A stretch of 64,000 bases of DNA from Caprella mutica. Taxonomy: Eukaryota; Arthropoda; Malacostraca; Amphipoda; Caprellidae. A program made the position numbers and the translations under genes. The stretch lies in the NCBI GenBank assembly GCA_947561585.1, contig CANNZV010000436.1:186001-250000 (forward strand), read 5' to 3'. The notes beneath the pieces were generated by a model. It searched no databases and was not told the origin of the DNA. It was given only the letters and a program-made list of their open reading frames with translations. The first letter of the stretch is position 1. Each line of letters opens with the position of its first letter. Shown piece after piece: positions 36,099 to 47,818 of the stretch.

Positions 36099-36102
36099 TT
36101 AA

Positions 36103-37165
36103 AGTTGTAATCGGACTCATTAAATCTATATATAATGAATTAATGATCATTATTTAACTTTTATTTCAATTGGTATCATACTTTCAGCTATTATGTTACT
36201 AATTAAATAGTAGTTAAATAATAATAATTAATATATTTTCCTTTATCACGTGTTCGAAAATATAGACACTATTAATAACTTGGAGCATATAGTACCCTAC
36301 TGCTAAAAATATTTCACAGAGCACAAAATTCCTGTTTGTTCAATGAAACACAATTATACAAGTCAAATTATCAAACTAATTACTAAACTATTATGACTTA
36401 TATTTACTGAGTGAGAGTTAATCTCTATATGGTCAAATTTTAATTAATGCATTCATTAATTAGAACTTTCATCACAAAGCTTTCATCTGTATTCTAAGTC
36501 GTGGCCTCAAAACATTTTCTTAAATTTGAATTCATAGAGAACGAAATTGTTAAGGAGTTACAATTATATAAAAATTTGACCAACTCATAACTATTTGTAA
36601 TAAGAATAAGTTGTGATTTTGGTTATAAAAGCGGTGCTTGCCTGTATCGTTCTATTCGCTTTAAAATATCTCTAAGTATCTCCGGGTCGCTTAATATCAA
36701 CTTTTTTATATAGGTAAATGCATCCACGAACGATTCCTGGACACATCACTTCATTTCTTCCCATTTAATTTATGTATAAAATTATGTAACATAAGTCAAA
36801 TTGATATGCACCTAAACTTACAGTGCGTTATATCAATGAAATAAGAGTTTTCAATTTTAATTTATTTATTTATTGGATGCAAGTGGATATCGTTTCGAAG
36901 CATATTAGATATATAATTTGGCGTCTGTTCGATGCAGAATCCCTATGTATGTTAGATGTCGTAATTTATCTTTCTATTCAACGCTGTTATAACGGTATCG
37001 CTTCGATGCCAAATATACTTAATATGATGCGGTTTAGCGGTGCAAACGGATATCGGATTGATGTCTACTTGATGTCACCATGTCTAATTTGTTACTGGTA
37101 TTCGATGTCGGAAGAGAGGTTGTACAGAGTTGTTTAGACATCGAATAGATACATTCATGTTTGCT
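36103..37165 (-). repeat. Beta unit with flanking SINE remnant, inverted
   Basis: An inverted counterpart of the 29.6 and 30.5 kb blocks: TTTCACAGAGCACAAAATTCC, CGGTGCTTGCCTGTATCGTT, a truncated SINE B-box region at about 36.72-36.77 kb, then the beta arm to CATTCATGTTTGCTGGG. Confidence 0.75.
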
Positions 37166-37215
37166 GGGTTAGTTCTAATGAATAGAGAAATAAAAAAAAA
37201 GAGTGGAAGGGACAT

Positions 37216-38857
37216 TTAAAAAAAAATAAAATAATGAGTTCCACCTTTATACGTCAAGTGGTGGTATTTAGATTAAGGGCCATATTTCTTTTCAACTGGT
37301 TAGATACAACTATTGTTGGTTAATTACTGTATTAATTGGAGACTTTACATTGCTCAATTTATAATTTTTAATAAATATTTTGGAATTGATCTCAATAGAA
37401 ATTAAGCTGTGTAGTCTAGCTTTTAAAATAAACAAGTGACGATACAGTGGTGCAATATATTTCCAACGTCGGTGATAAAACTACATTGAGAAAAAAATAT
37501 TTATTTCAGTTAATATTCATATTTCAAGCGGATATCTTCTCTACAATTTTCTTAATTATAGATATTTACCTAAAATTGTAAGCAAGAAACTTAAGACTTT
37601 TGGAGATTAAAGGCTTATGCATTTTGCAATGCATAAGCTTCCTTTCACCAAATTATGAAACAAATTTGTTTTTACCTTGGTAGGTGAATTGACTTAAACA
37701 AAATATTTCATTATATTTATCCTGTTTGAGGTGTATGAAAGAAAATGTATGGAATAACCCTGAACATATCATAAAAAAACAAGTGGAGACGAAAATGGAT
37801 TGAAGAGTTTCTTGAAAATAAATTTATACCTGAAATTATGTGTAATTGATCGGGTGGTTACAACTATGTTCTTTGATAATTAGTTACATTAGAACTACAC
37901 TTCATATTCAATATTTTCTTTAATAATCTTCGGATTTGCTGTTTTATTTGTGAGTACAGTGCATCTGTACTTATTATTTACAGTTAGAAACCTTCTTAAA
38001 TCCGTCCACTAACGGAATTTTGTTCGTTACTTAATTGATCTAAATCTATTGACGTTAACGAATTGATAGAAATATTGACAGAGTGTGGGGGTCATTGATA
38101 TTCCAATTACTTAAAAAATTCATTGAATCCATTCATTTGTAGATCAAAACTCCTTTGATATTTATTGATGGGTCTTCTATAAAATTGAGCGTGAGTGGGC
38201 AAAGCGTCAATATATTATTGATCAATAATAATTTCCAGTGGCTAAAAGTCGCAACGAATGCGATACCGACACGCGCATTTGGAGAATCAAATTGAAAATT
38301 GAAGTAAAACATTGACAGTGTATGGGCACAATGTTATAGACGTCAATAAATTAATATCAATAAATTTATCGCATATGGGCGCCGTAAAGGCCATTTTACG
38401 CGCTACGATAAATTGGAGCGATTTATTGAACACAGATATCGTAACAATTTATCAGGTGATTGAGGGCAGTATTAACAGGCAACAATTTTTAAGTTTTTTA
38501 AACCAATATTTTTATTTTACCAGGTGTCTTGGAAGAAACATTATGCATTTGGAATGTGCTTATCTTTAGATAACGATATCTTGGAACCCTGTTTACACTT
38601 TCAAAGTTGTCGTTACGATTGGTATAAATTTGAACCTGTTACCACCAATCGCACGATCTAATACCAACTCCAATGAATTGCTACGATCACCTGTTTACAC
38701 GCAATGACAAATTGTAACAACCTCTTCATTACGATAAATCACTACAATTTATCGTAATGAGGAAAGGGGCCTTTACAGACCGCATTGGTTGAGTAGCTTA
38801 TTTGTTATGAGCTTAGTCACCTATTAACGTTCCAGCCTCTTAACTATTTCTTTCTAC
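37216..38857. other. Mostly unique intergenic sequence with one inverted-repeat element
   Basis: Bases 37220-38380 show no recognised feature. At about 38387-38776, GTAAAGGCCATTTTACGCG and ATTACGATAAATCACT...GGGGCCTTTAC form inverted ends (TAAAGGCC type, hAT-like by appearance), with ACGATAAATTG in both arms. No clear target duplication. The 85-codon open frame at 38312 lies in this element and is not believed to be coding. Confidence 0.5.
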
Positions 38858-41475
38858 TTTATGGGGATAGAGAGGGGATACTGTACTGTATGGGGATAGA
38901 GAGGGGATACTGTACTGTATGGGGATAGAGAGGGGATACTGTACTGTATGGGGATAGAGGGGATACTGTACTGTATGGGGATAGAGAGGGGATACTGTAC
39001 TGTATGGGGATAGAGGGGATACTGTACTGTATGGAGATAGAGAGGGGATACTGTACTGTATGGAGATAGAGAGGGGATACTGTACTGTATGGGGATAGAG
39101 AGGGGATACTGCACTGTATGGGGAGAGAGAGGGGATACTGTACTGTATGGGGATAGAGAGGGGATACTGTACTGTATGGGGATAGAGAGGGGATACTGTA
39201 CTGTATGGGGATAGAGAGGGGATACTGTACTCTATGGGGATAGAGAGGGGATACTGTACTGTATGGGGATAGAGAGGGGATACTGCACTGTATGGGGATA
39301 GAGAGGGGATACTGCACTGTATGGGGATAGAGAGGGGATACTGCAGTGTATGGGGATAGAGAGGGGATACTGCACTGTATGGGGATAGAGAGGGGATACT
39401 GCACTGTATGGGGATAGAGAGGGGATACTGTACTGTATGGGGATAGAGAGGGGATACTGCACTGTATGGGGATAGAGAGGGGATACTGTACTGTATGGGG
39501 ATAGAGAGGGGATACTGTACTGTATGGGGATAGAGAGGGGATACTGTACTGTATGGGGATAGAGAGGGGATACTGTACTGTATGGGGATAGAGGGGATAC
39601 TGTACTGTATGGAGATAGAGAGGGGATACTGTACTGTATGGAGATAGAGAGGGGATACTGTACTGTATGGAGATAGAGAGGGGATACTGTACTGTATGGG
39701 GATAGAGAGGGGATACTGCACTGTATGGGGAGAGAGAGGGGATACTGTACTGTATGGGGATAGAGAGGGGATACTGTACTGTATGGGGATAGAGAGGGGA
39801 TACTGTACTGTATGGGGATAGAGAGGGGATACTGTACTCTATGGGGATAGAGAGGGGATACTGTACTGTATGGGGATAGAGAGGGGATACTGCACTGTAT
39901 GGGGATAGAGAGGGGATACTGCACTGTATGGGGATAGAGAAGGGATACTGCAGTGTATGGGGATAGAGAGGGGATACTGCACTGTATGGGGATAGAGAGG
40001 GGATACTGCACTGTATGGGGATAGAGAGGGGATACTGTACTGTATGGGGATAGAGAGGGGATACTGCACTGTATGGGGATAGAGAGGGGATACTGTACTG
40101 TATGGGGATAGAGAGGGGATACTGTACTGTATGGGGATAGAGAGGGGATACTGTACTGTATGGGGAGAGAGAGGGGATACTGTACTGTATGGGGATAGAG
40201 AGGGGATACTGTACTGTATGGGGATAGAGAGGGGATACTGCACTGTATGGGGATAGAGAGGGGATACTGTACTGTATGGGGATAGAGAGGGGATACTGTA
40301 CTGTATGGGGATAGAGAGGGGATACTGTACTGTATGGGGATAGAGAGGGGATACTGCACTGTATGGGGATAGAGAGGGGATACTGCAGTGTATGGGGATA
40401 GAGAGGGGATACTGCACTGTATGGGGATAGAGAGGGGATACTGCACTGTATGGGGATAGAGAGGGGATACTGCACTGTATGGGGATAGAGAGGGGATACT
40501 GCACTGTATGGGGATAGAGAGGGGATACTGCACTGTATGGGGATAGAGAGGGGATACTGCACTGTATGGGGATAGAGAGGGGATACTGCACTGTATGGGG
40601 ATAGAGAGGGGATACTGTACTGTATGGGGATAGAGAGGGGATACTGTACTGTATGGAGATAGAGAGGGGATACTGTACTGTATGGAGATAGAGAGGGGAT
40701 ACTGTACTGTATGGGGATAGAGAGGGGATACTGTACTGTATGGGGATAGAGAGGGGATACTGTACTGTATGGGAATAGAGAGGGGATACTGTACTGTATG
40801 GGGATAGAGAGGGGATGCTGTACTGTATGGGGATAGAGAGGGGATGCTGTACTGTATGGGGATAGAGAGGGGATACTGTACTGTATGGGGATAGAGAGGG
40901 GATACTGTACTGTATGGGGATAGAGAGGGGATACTGCACTGTATGGGGATAGAGAGGGGATACTGTACTGTATGGGGATAGAGAGGGGATACTGTACTGT
41001 ATGGGGATAGAGAGGGGATACTGTACTGTATGGGGATAGAGAGGGGATACTGTACTGTATGGGGAGAGAGAGGGGATACTGTACTGTATGGGGATAGAGA
41101 GGGGATACTGTACTGTATGGGGATAGAGAGGGGATACTGTACTGTATGGGGATAGAGAGGGGATACTGTACTGTATGGGGATAGAGAGGGGATACTGTAC
41201 TGTATGGGGATAGAGAGGGGATACTGTACTGTATGGGGATAGAGAGGGGATACTGTACTGTATGGGGATAGAGAGGGGATACTGTACTGTATGGGGATAG
41301 AGAGGGGATACTGAACTGTATGGGGATAGAGAGGGGATACTGTACTGTATGGGGATAGAGAGGGGATACTGTACTGTATGGGGATAGAGAGGGGATACTG
41401 TACTGTATGTGGATAGAGAGGGGATACTGTATTGTATGTGGATAGAGAGGGGATACTGTACTGTATTAAGATAGA
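38858..41475. repeat. 29-bp satellite array, ~90 units
   Basis: The monomer is ATGGGGATAGAGAGGGG plus ATACTGTACTGT. Common variants are GCACTG, GAGATAG and GGAGAGAG, and a 27-bp unit lacks one AG. A block of about 607 bp is duplicated (see findings). The array decays at its right end into TATGTGG units and TATTAAG. The long - strand reading frames rich in Pro, Ser and Tyr are artefacts of the period. Confidence 0.95.
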
Positions 41476-41801
41476 GAAGGGATGCTGAACTGTATGGTGA
41501 TATATTGGGATACTGGATTATTTCGGTATAATTCGGTAAAATGAAGTGTAATTTGGCATTATTAATTTATTTATTTGAACAAAATATTCCCTTACAAATT
41601 TCAATACAACTGGAACGCCGGGATACGTTCCAGTTGTATAAAATATGAATTTCAAAATAAAATAAAAAAATTTAGGAGAGTATAAAGCCCGTAAAGCTAC
41701 AAGGATTGTGGGGCATCTTAATTATGTAACTAAAAAGTTTGTGTAAGTATCCATCGTTACAGCATTTACTTCAGGCAAGAAATAGGCTAGTCAACGAAAT
41801 A
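41476..41801. other. Array edge and spacer
   Basis: Bases 41515-41545 read TTATTTCGGTATAATTCGGTA, the same words that make up the satellite at 46.3-47.8 kb. The rest is AT-rich without a recognised feature. Confidence 0.5.
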
Positions 41802-44800
41802 GGGTCAACCCGGACATAATTTGAAAAAAGACAAGTTTGGTACCATTAGAAGCGCAATTTCAAGTACTCCATTCATGTGAAAATCCACCGAAATCCTGTT
41901 TGAGCAAAAAAATATTTTTGAATTTGAATGAGGGGCACTTGAAATGTCTTTTGGATGATTTTCAACAAAATTTCTAACTTGCATTAACTCCTGATCTATT
42001 TGTACTTGTCACTTATTTTTTGTATATTATCTTGGTATTGAATTTGTTTTCTCATTTTCGAAATATATATGAAAAAAAAATTATGTCAGGTGGTGTGAAA
42101 ATTTAAAAAAATAGTGTATTTAATTGTTTATAAATGTAATTTTTCGTTATTTTTCAACAGTAATTTGTTTAATTCTTTTAAATTTCTTCTATTACGACAT
42201 TATCATGTTTTACATTATGGTCCTTTAATTTAAGTACAATTTCTTTTCTAAGGGTCTACAAAATTTAAACGAGCGAAACAATATTGTTAAGTTCAGTTTT
42301 TTTAAAGACTATATTCCTCAATTAAAAATAAAAATTAAACGCAAGAAAAAACGCAGCAGCGGCAGCTGATTCGGACTGAACCGAGGAATCATTGAGGTGC
42401 GTCTCGGCAAATGTGTTACCACATCTGCACTTCCAAATCAGACTCTTCCTATTCATGTAAGGGCACACAGTAATACCATCTGCTCATTTACTATCCCTCT
42501 TTTTTTGATTCACTGCATCAGTGCCTTCAATCTGACATATCATTAATGTCATATTTTCTTCCTATTTTTATTATTTAGTGTATTTTGATGATTGAATATT
42601 GTTAGTTGTCTATGCATTTTTACATTCATTTTTAATGTTGCCCGAAAATTCCCTTCACCATAAGGGTATTATATAGGGGCTTGAGGAATTGATGTAATTT
42701 CTTCTTTTCAATAAATCCTTGTCCTTATCCCTGTCAAGTCAACAAGGCTCGAGCACTGAAGAGAATCCTGCTTCTCTTCCTGTTTTACAACGTCATTCAC
42801 TGCCACATGTCTTCGATGACGGCCAGAACTGTACCTACAAGACACGTCATGCAATCCTCTGACATCCATCCAACTACCACAGCGGTAAGAATGAGGTTCA
42901 AAAAACTCTGACACCCAATTCAAGAGCAATGGCTACCCTCAGAACCTCAGGATGAAGCTGTGTACCCAATGACTGTATGAGAATAGCATTCAACCACACT
43001 CCAGTTTCCTCAAGAAATGCAGATGACAGTCGTGTTCTTGCCACCTAAGAAGCTCTTGCCAACAGACTCTCCATTAATGAATGAGCCCGTGGTGTATCCC
43101 TTTCATTTTAACTGGACTCATGGACTGGTACCAGGAAATCAGCATGTAAACCCTGCATCCATGTCTCAACTGCGTTCGAAAACTCTCCAACATCAACTAC
43201 ATTTTTACTAGAAAGAAAAATTCAACCAAATCACTCACAGAATACATTGAAGACACAAAAGCAGGGAAGACAATGCCTCAGCTATCCCACAACCCAGTCC
43301 ACCAAGGCCAACCAGTAGAGTTACCTCTACAACCCCAGAATCATCTAATATCTCTACATTGGTCATACTGGCAACGGCAGATCTAAGAGATTCATCAAAA
43401 CATCTAAGCTCGACTACGTGATAGCAAGCTGGAGAAGCCTGCAGAACATATTGCAGCTTTGTAATGGAGAAAACGTTTCTCAACAAAAAGAAGGCTTAGT
43501 GGTTATCCACCACCCACAACCGAAAAACCATTAGGTACAGATCTCCGCAGGAATGTCCGCAGGAATTCCAAAGTCACTTAAAAGGCGCTCCCAATAAAGG
43601 GCAATTGTCCTCATTTACTACCCTGACATTGAAGCACTGCCAGGACATCAATTCTGTTACACCAGGAGCAGTATCATCGAGGATGGTCAGCACACATTTT
43701 TCGCTATTAACTTCAAGTCCAACCAATTTATTAAGATTGTTAAATTCTCCAGAACTCTCTCCGGTGCATCTCCCAGGGCTGTTTCCTCCAGATGCCAAAC
43801 ACTGAATTCTGACTCTAAACTAGGAGCCACCTCGTCTATTCTTTTTCAGACATAGCCGGTCCAAAAATGTTACCCTCCGATCTCATCACTTCGTTATCAA
43901 AAACAATAGCTGAAGGCGAAGAGTAAGCTTGTCATAGGAGTCTATATAGCTCTGACAAGAATAACAGTAAGGAAGGTATCTCTCCTCAGACAGTTGAAGG
44001 CGTTTTTCACATCCACCTTGAGAAACGCCCTTCTATCAATACAGTTACTCGAGTACCGTCTAGCAGAATTTACGGCAGCTTCACAACCACCTTTCGTAGA
44101 CAACTCAAGCTGAACCGGTCTTAATTCGTTTCCAAAAGTGTGATAAGGGGCACGCACCAACTTTGACAGCCAACCACTGAAAGGTGTTACCAACTGCTAT
44201 GGGTCTGATGCCACCATCCTTCTTGACTAAAGTGCACAATGTGTCTCCATAAAAAGTTGACACAGCCAAATCAGGAACTTTTTCTCTCAAAATCGCATTC
44301 ACAAAATCTGTCAGTGGTCAAAAGACGTACTCTGGCCTCTGTAGAAGAATAGGACAATAACGTCATTAAATGACCTGGACTGAGGCCAACCGGTCCTTCG
44401 GCAGAACCAGGATGGAAAGAATTAACAGCCTTCTTAACCTCCTCATCCAAAACAATTGGTACAATCAAGTCTTGCGGGGCAGGCGGGTGTTTAGATCTTA
44501 AATCTATGACAGTCTCTTCGATTCGTTGGACCAAATCCTTCGAAGATGACAGCTCGAGAACTGCTCCACTTACGTCACCATATGCAAGCTTAGCTGCCAG
44601 TTTTTCCTTTTGTAATTTTCTTGTTACTTTTCTTTTGAAATTTATCATTGTCTGAAGCGTGTCGATTGTGAACAACTCGGACAATGGGTTCAGGCAGCGT
44701 AGGTAGGGAGTCAGTTTCTAAAAATTAGACCACCTGCCGATTGATTTTAGTAGAAAGAGAAACATTTGGGAGCTTCCTTACCGCCATATGGGCACTGCAG

Positions 44801-45865
44801 CCCCAGTAGCAGAAGCCCATAAGCCTTGACCATACTAACTGGTCTTTTGCGTTAGAGCTTCCTGCAATAACCGTTGGAGGGCTCTCGCCACAGCTAGTAC
44901 AGCTCCCTTGGGAATCGTATTTAGGACTATCATCCTGCAACGACAGCCACTAATGTACAACTCCAAATTCACCAGCTGATTGGGCTGCTCCAGGGGGTCG
45001 TCTATTGTACCCCGCCCTCGACACGCCACACAAACCCATCTCACAATAACATATGCCTGTGCCTTGGTCAGACTTACACACGAACTGTGGAACCATCCAG
45101 AACACAGTGCACATTCAACTCGTTTCTTACGGTTATTGCATGTGCCAAAGACAACATCCTCACTCTCAATCATGAAAATTAGAATACATCACTGGTCTGA
45201 CTGGCCAAAAAGAACAAATGCCCCCAGCATTCACCGGAGTGCCAGAGATGAGCATTCAGGAGTCACCATCTTACCGGCTTAGTAACTATTTCAGTCTTTT
45301 TGAGATAATTCTCTATTTCGGCTTCTTTGCGAATCTTTGCAAACATTAGTAAGGTTTCCTTGGCTTTTGTTCCAACAGTAACATGCAATCCTTCCTTCTG
45401 TTCTTTATAAATTAAGCATTTATCAATCTCCTAGTATTACTACCTCATTCTAATATTCCTGGAAATAAAACACATCTACACGAATTAATTAGACAAATTA
45501 CTGCTCAAAAATAAAAAATTAATGACATTTCTTTTAGCTTAGAGTACATTTTTTCCCCTTATCAAATTTTGTTATTTTTCTATTATGAAATTAAGAATTA
45601 TAATTCAATATTAATATAATAACGAAAAAAGTCAATATTAATTACAAAAAGATCAGGAGTTATAGGCAAGTTAGGAATTTTGTTGAACTTTCAAATTTCT
45701 AGTAAAATCATCCAAAGACATTTTAAGTGCCCCTCATTCAAATTCAAATATATTTTTTTTGCTCAAACAGGATTTCGATGGATTTTCACATGATTGGAGT
45801 ACTTGAAATTGCGCTTCTAATGGTACCAAACTTGTCTTTTTTCAAATTATGTCCGGGTTGAACCC
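41802..45865. mobile_element. 4.06-kb TIR element enclosing a reverse transcriptase
   Basis: The left arm (41802-41997) starts GGGTCAACCCGGACATAATT. The right arm (45650-45865) ends AATTATGTCCGGGTTGAACCC. The arms match over about 200 bp with few changes, and a TA lies immediately outside each (41800-41801 and 45866-45867). Inside, on the - strand, is the PHD-finger and reverse transcriptase pseudogene. DNA transposons have such ends and TA duplications, whereas reverse transcriptases of this type normally belong to retroelements without inverted ends. Confidence 0.8.
42708..45180 (-). pseudogene. PHD-finger plus reverse transcriptase pseudogene
   Basis: In order on the - strand: a PHD-like zinc finger at about 45140-45020 (CALCSGWFHSSC, then CVAC); a linker; RT-type sequence with KKDGGIRPIAVGNTFQWL near 44220-44170, GCEAAVNSARRY near 44085-44050 and LKVDVKNAFNCLRRD near 44018-43975; then GLEVNSEKC and LLGAPF near 43700-43580; then FSITKLQYVL and LGGLG near 43460-43290. 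A C-terminal part follows at about 42880-42790 with CGSWMDVRGLHDVSC and GRHRRHVAVND. At least five frame breaks occur. The catalytic LDDG-type motif reads HLEET near 43800, so both active-site aspartates are lost. No apurinic endonuclease domain lies between the PHD finger and RT. This is a dead, non-LTR-like element; the clade name is uncertain. Confidence 0.8.
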
Positions 45866-46319
45866 TAACTTAACTACACTAAAACTATCTAAGAGAAAAA
45901 ATAGATATAACAAATGGAAACAAAACAAAAAATCTACTTTAGTTTGGGTTTAATGTCTGCCTCTGGAGTCAGGACCAAATACCATATCGCTGAGCTCAAA
46001 AGGAAATTAAATACAAGAGACTGAAAGAAGCAGTTAGAAAGGAAAGTGGCTCTGTGAATAAAGTCACCTACCATCAGTCGGTGACAATGCTCATGAATGC
46101 AGAAAAGCTACTCGTGAATACAGTCAATTACCAAGGAATGTTGCGAAAAGGGACACAAGAACCGGTGGCTGCCATTCACGAATGGAAGAGGGAAATGAAG
46201 AGGTGATAGTCAATGAACTTACGAGACTATACTTAACACAAAAATTTACAACCACATAGTTGCATAAATATAACCCTAGCGCTATCCTCTTAAACTGCAA
46301 GTTTGAAATGAAAAGATAA
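45866..46319 (+). repeat. GACGTCA interspersed repeat, copy at 45.94 kb
   Basis: It opens AGTTTGGGTTTAATGTCTGC and runs through CATATCGCTGAGCTCAAAAG, AAAGCTACTCGTGAATACAG and ACCCTAGCGCTATCCTCTTA to AACTGCAAGTTTGAAATG. The frame KYKRLKEAVRKESGS...NAEKLL is open for some 60 codons. The 46.3-kb satellite begins at its right edge. Confidence 0.75.
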
Positions 46320-47818
46320 ATCAATCAGATATAAGTGGGTATAATTCGGTATAAATGGGTGTAATTGGGTGTAATTCGGTATAATTGGGTGTAATTCGGT
46401 ATAATTGGGTGTAATTCGGTTTGATTGGGTGTATTTCTGTTTGATTGGGTGTATTTCTGTTTGATTGGGTGTATTTCTGTTTGATTGGGTGTAATTCGCT
46501 TTGATTGGGTGTAATTCGCTTTGATTGGGTGTAATTCGCTTTGATTGGGTGTAATTCGCTTTGATTGGGTGTAATTCGCTTTGATTGTGTGTAATTCGCG
46601 TTGATTGTGTGTAATTCGCTTTGATTGTGTGTAATTCGCGTTGATTGTGTGTAATTCGCGTTGATTGGGTGTAATTCACTTTGATTGGGTATAATTTGGT
46701 GTAATTTGGTGTAATTTGGTGTAATTTGGTGTAATTTGGTGTAATTTGGTGTAATTTGGTGTAATTTGGTGTAATTTGGTGTAATTTGGTGTAATTTGGT
46801 GTAATTTGGTGCAATTTGGTGCAATTTGGTGCAATTTGGTGCAATTTGGTGCAATTTGGTGCAATTTGGTGCAATTTGGTGCAATTTGGTGCAATTTGGT
46901 GCAATTTGGTGCAATTTGGTGCAATTTGGTGCAATTTGGTGCAATTTGGTGCAATTTGGTGCAATTTGGTGCAATTTGGTGCAATTTGGTGCAATTTGGT
47001 GCAATTTGGTGCACTCGGTATAATTTGGTGCAATTTGGTGCACTCGGTATAATTTGGTGCACTCGGTATAATTTGGTGCACTCGGTATAATTTGGTGCAC
47101 TCGGTATAATTTGGTGCACTCGGTATAATTTGGTGCACTCGGTATAATTTGGTGCACTCGGTATAATTTGGTGCACTCGGTATAATTTGGTGCACTCGGT
47201 ATAATTTGGTGCACTCGGTATAATTTGGTGCACTCGGTATAATTTGGTGCACTCGGTATAATTTGGTGCACTCGGTATAATTTGGTGCACTCGGTATAAT
47301 TTGGTGCACTCGGTATAATTTGGTGCACTCGGTATAATTTGGTGCACTCGGTATAATTTGGTGCACTCGGTATAATTTGGTGCACTCGGTATAATTTGGT
47401 GCACTCGGTATAATTTGGTGCACTCGGTATAATTTGGTGCACTCGGTATAATTTGGTGCACTCGGTATAATTTGGTGCACTCGGTATAATTTGGTGCACT
47501 CGGTATAATTTGGTGCACTCGGTATAATTTGGTGCACTCGGTATAATTTGGTGCACTCGGTATAATTTGGTGCACTCGGTATAATTTGGTGCACTCGGTA
47601 TAATTTGGTGCACTTTGGTATAATTTGGTGCACTTTGGTATAATTTGGTGCACTTTGGTATAATTTGGTGCACTTTGGTATAATTTGGTGCACTTTGGTA
47701 TAATTTGGTGCACTTTGGTATAATTTGGTGCACTTTGGTATAATTTGGTGCACTTTGGTATAATTTGGTGCACTTTGGTATAATTTGGTGCACTTTGGTA
47801 TAATTTGGTATAATAATT
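46320..47818. repeat. Composite 10/19/20-bp satellite in homogeneous blocks
   Basis: Blocks in order: 20-bp TTCGGTATAATTGGGTGTAA (to about 46.42 kb); TTTCTGTTTGATTGGGTGTA (to 46.49); TTCGCTTTGATTGGGTGTAA and its GTGT variant (to 46.68); 10-bp GTAATTTGGT (to 46.81); 10-bp GCAATTTGGT (to 47.01); 19-bp GCACTCGGTATAATTTGGT (to about 47.61); 20-bp GCACTTTGGTATAATTTGGT (to 47.80). All derive from one 10-bp word ending TTGGT. Reading frames over it, on both strands, are artefacts. Confidence 0.95.

Larger units (their letters stand above)
29299..37168. mobile_element. 7.9-kb composite bounded by CCCAACAAAC ends
   Basis: The left end CCCAACAAACATATGAATG and the right end CATTCATGTTTGCTGGG are inverted. 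The intact MITE at 51.7 kb reads ACCTTAGTTC, whereas here the left flank is ACCTT and the right flank TTAGTTC, so the insertion duplicated TT. Inside lie one alpha unit and several beta units, three delta copies in both orientations, SINE-like pieces and a 581-bp TTAA MITE. No transposase was recognised. Confidence 0.65.
27503..37215. mobile_element. TTAA MITE copy split by two nested insertions
   Basis: The left end TTAA then AGGTCCTCTCCACTCT is at 27499. The right end AGAGTGGAAGGGACAT followed by TTAA is at 37201-37219. Between them, the host element's own sequence is only about 27503-27720, 28978-29298 and 37169-37215. Its order matches the intact relative at 51184-51770, which supplies the pre-insertion sequence for both nested elements. 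Confidence 0.8.

Noticed and set aside
38840..40939. Pro/Ser/Tyr-rich reading frames up to 567 codons
   Set aside because: By-product of the 29-bp satellite; several overlapping frames encode the same cyclic peptide.
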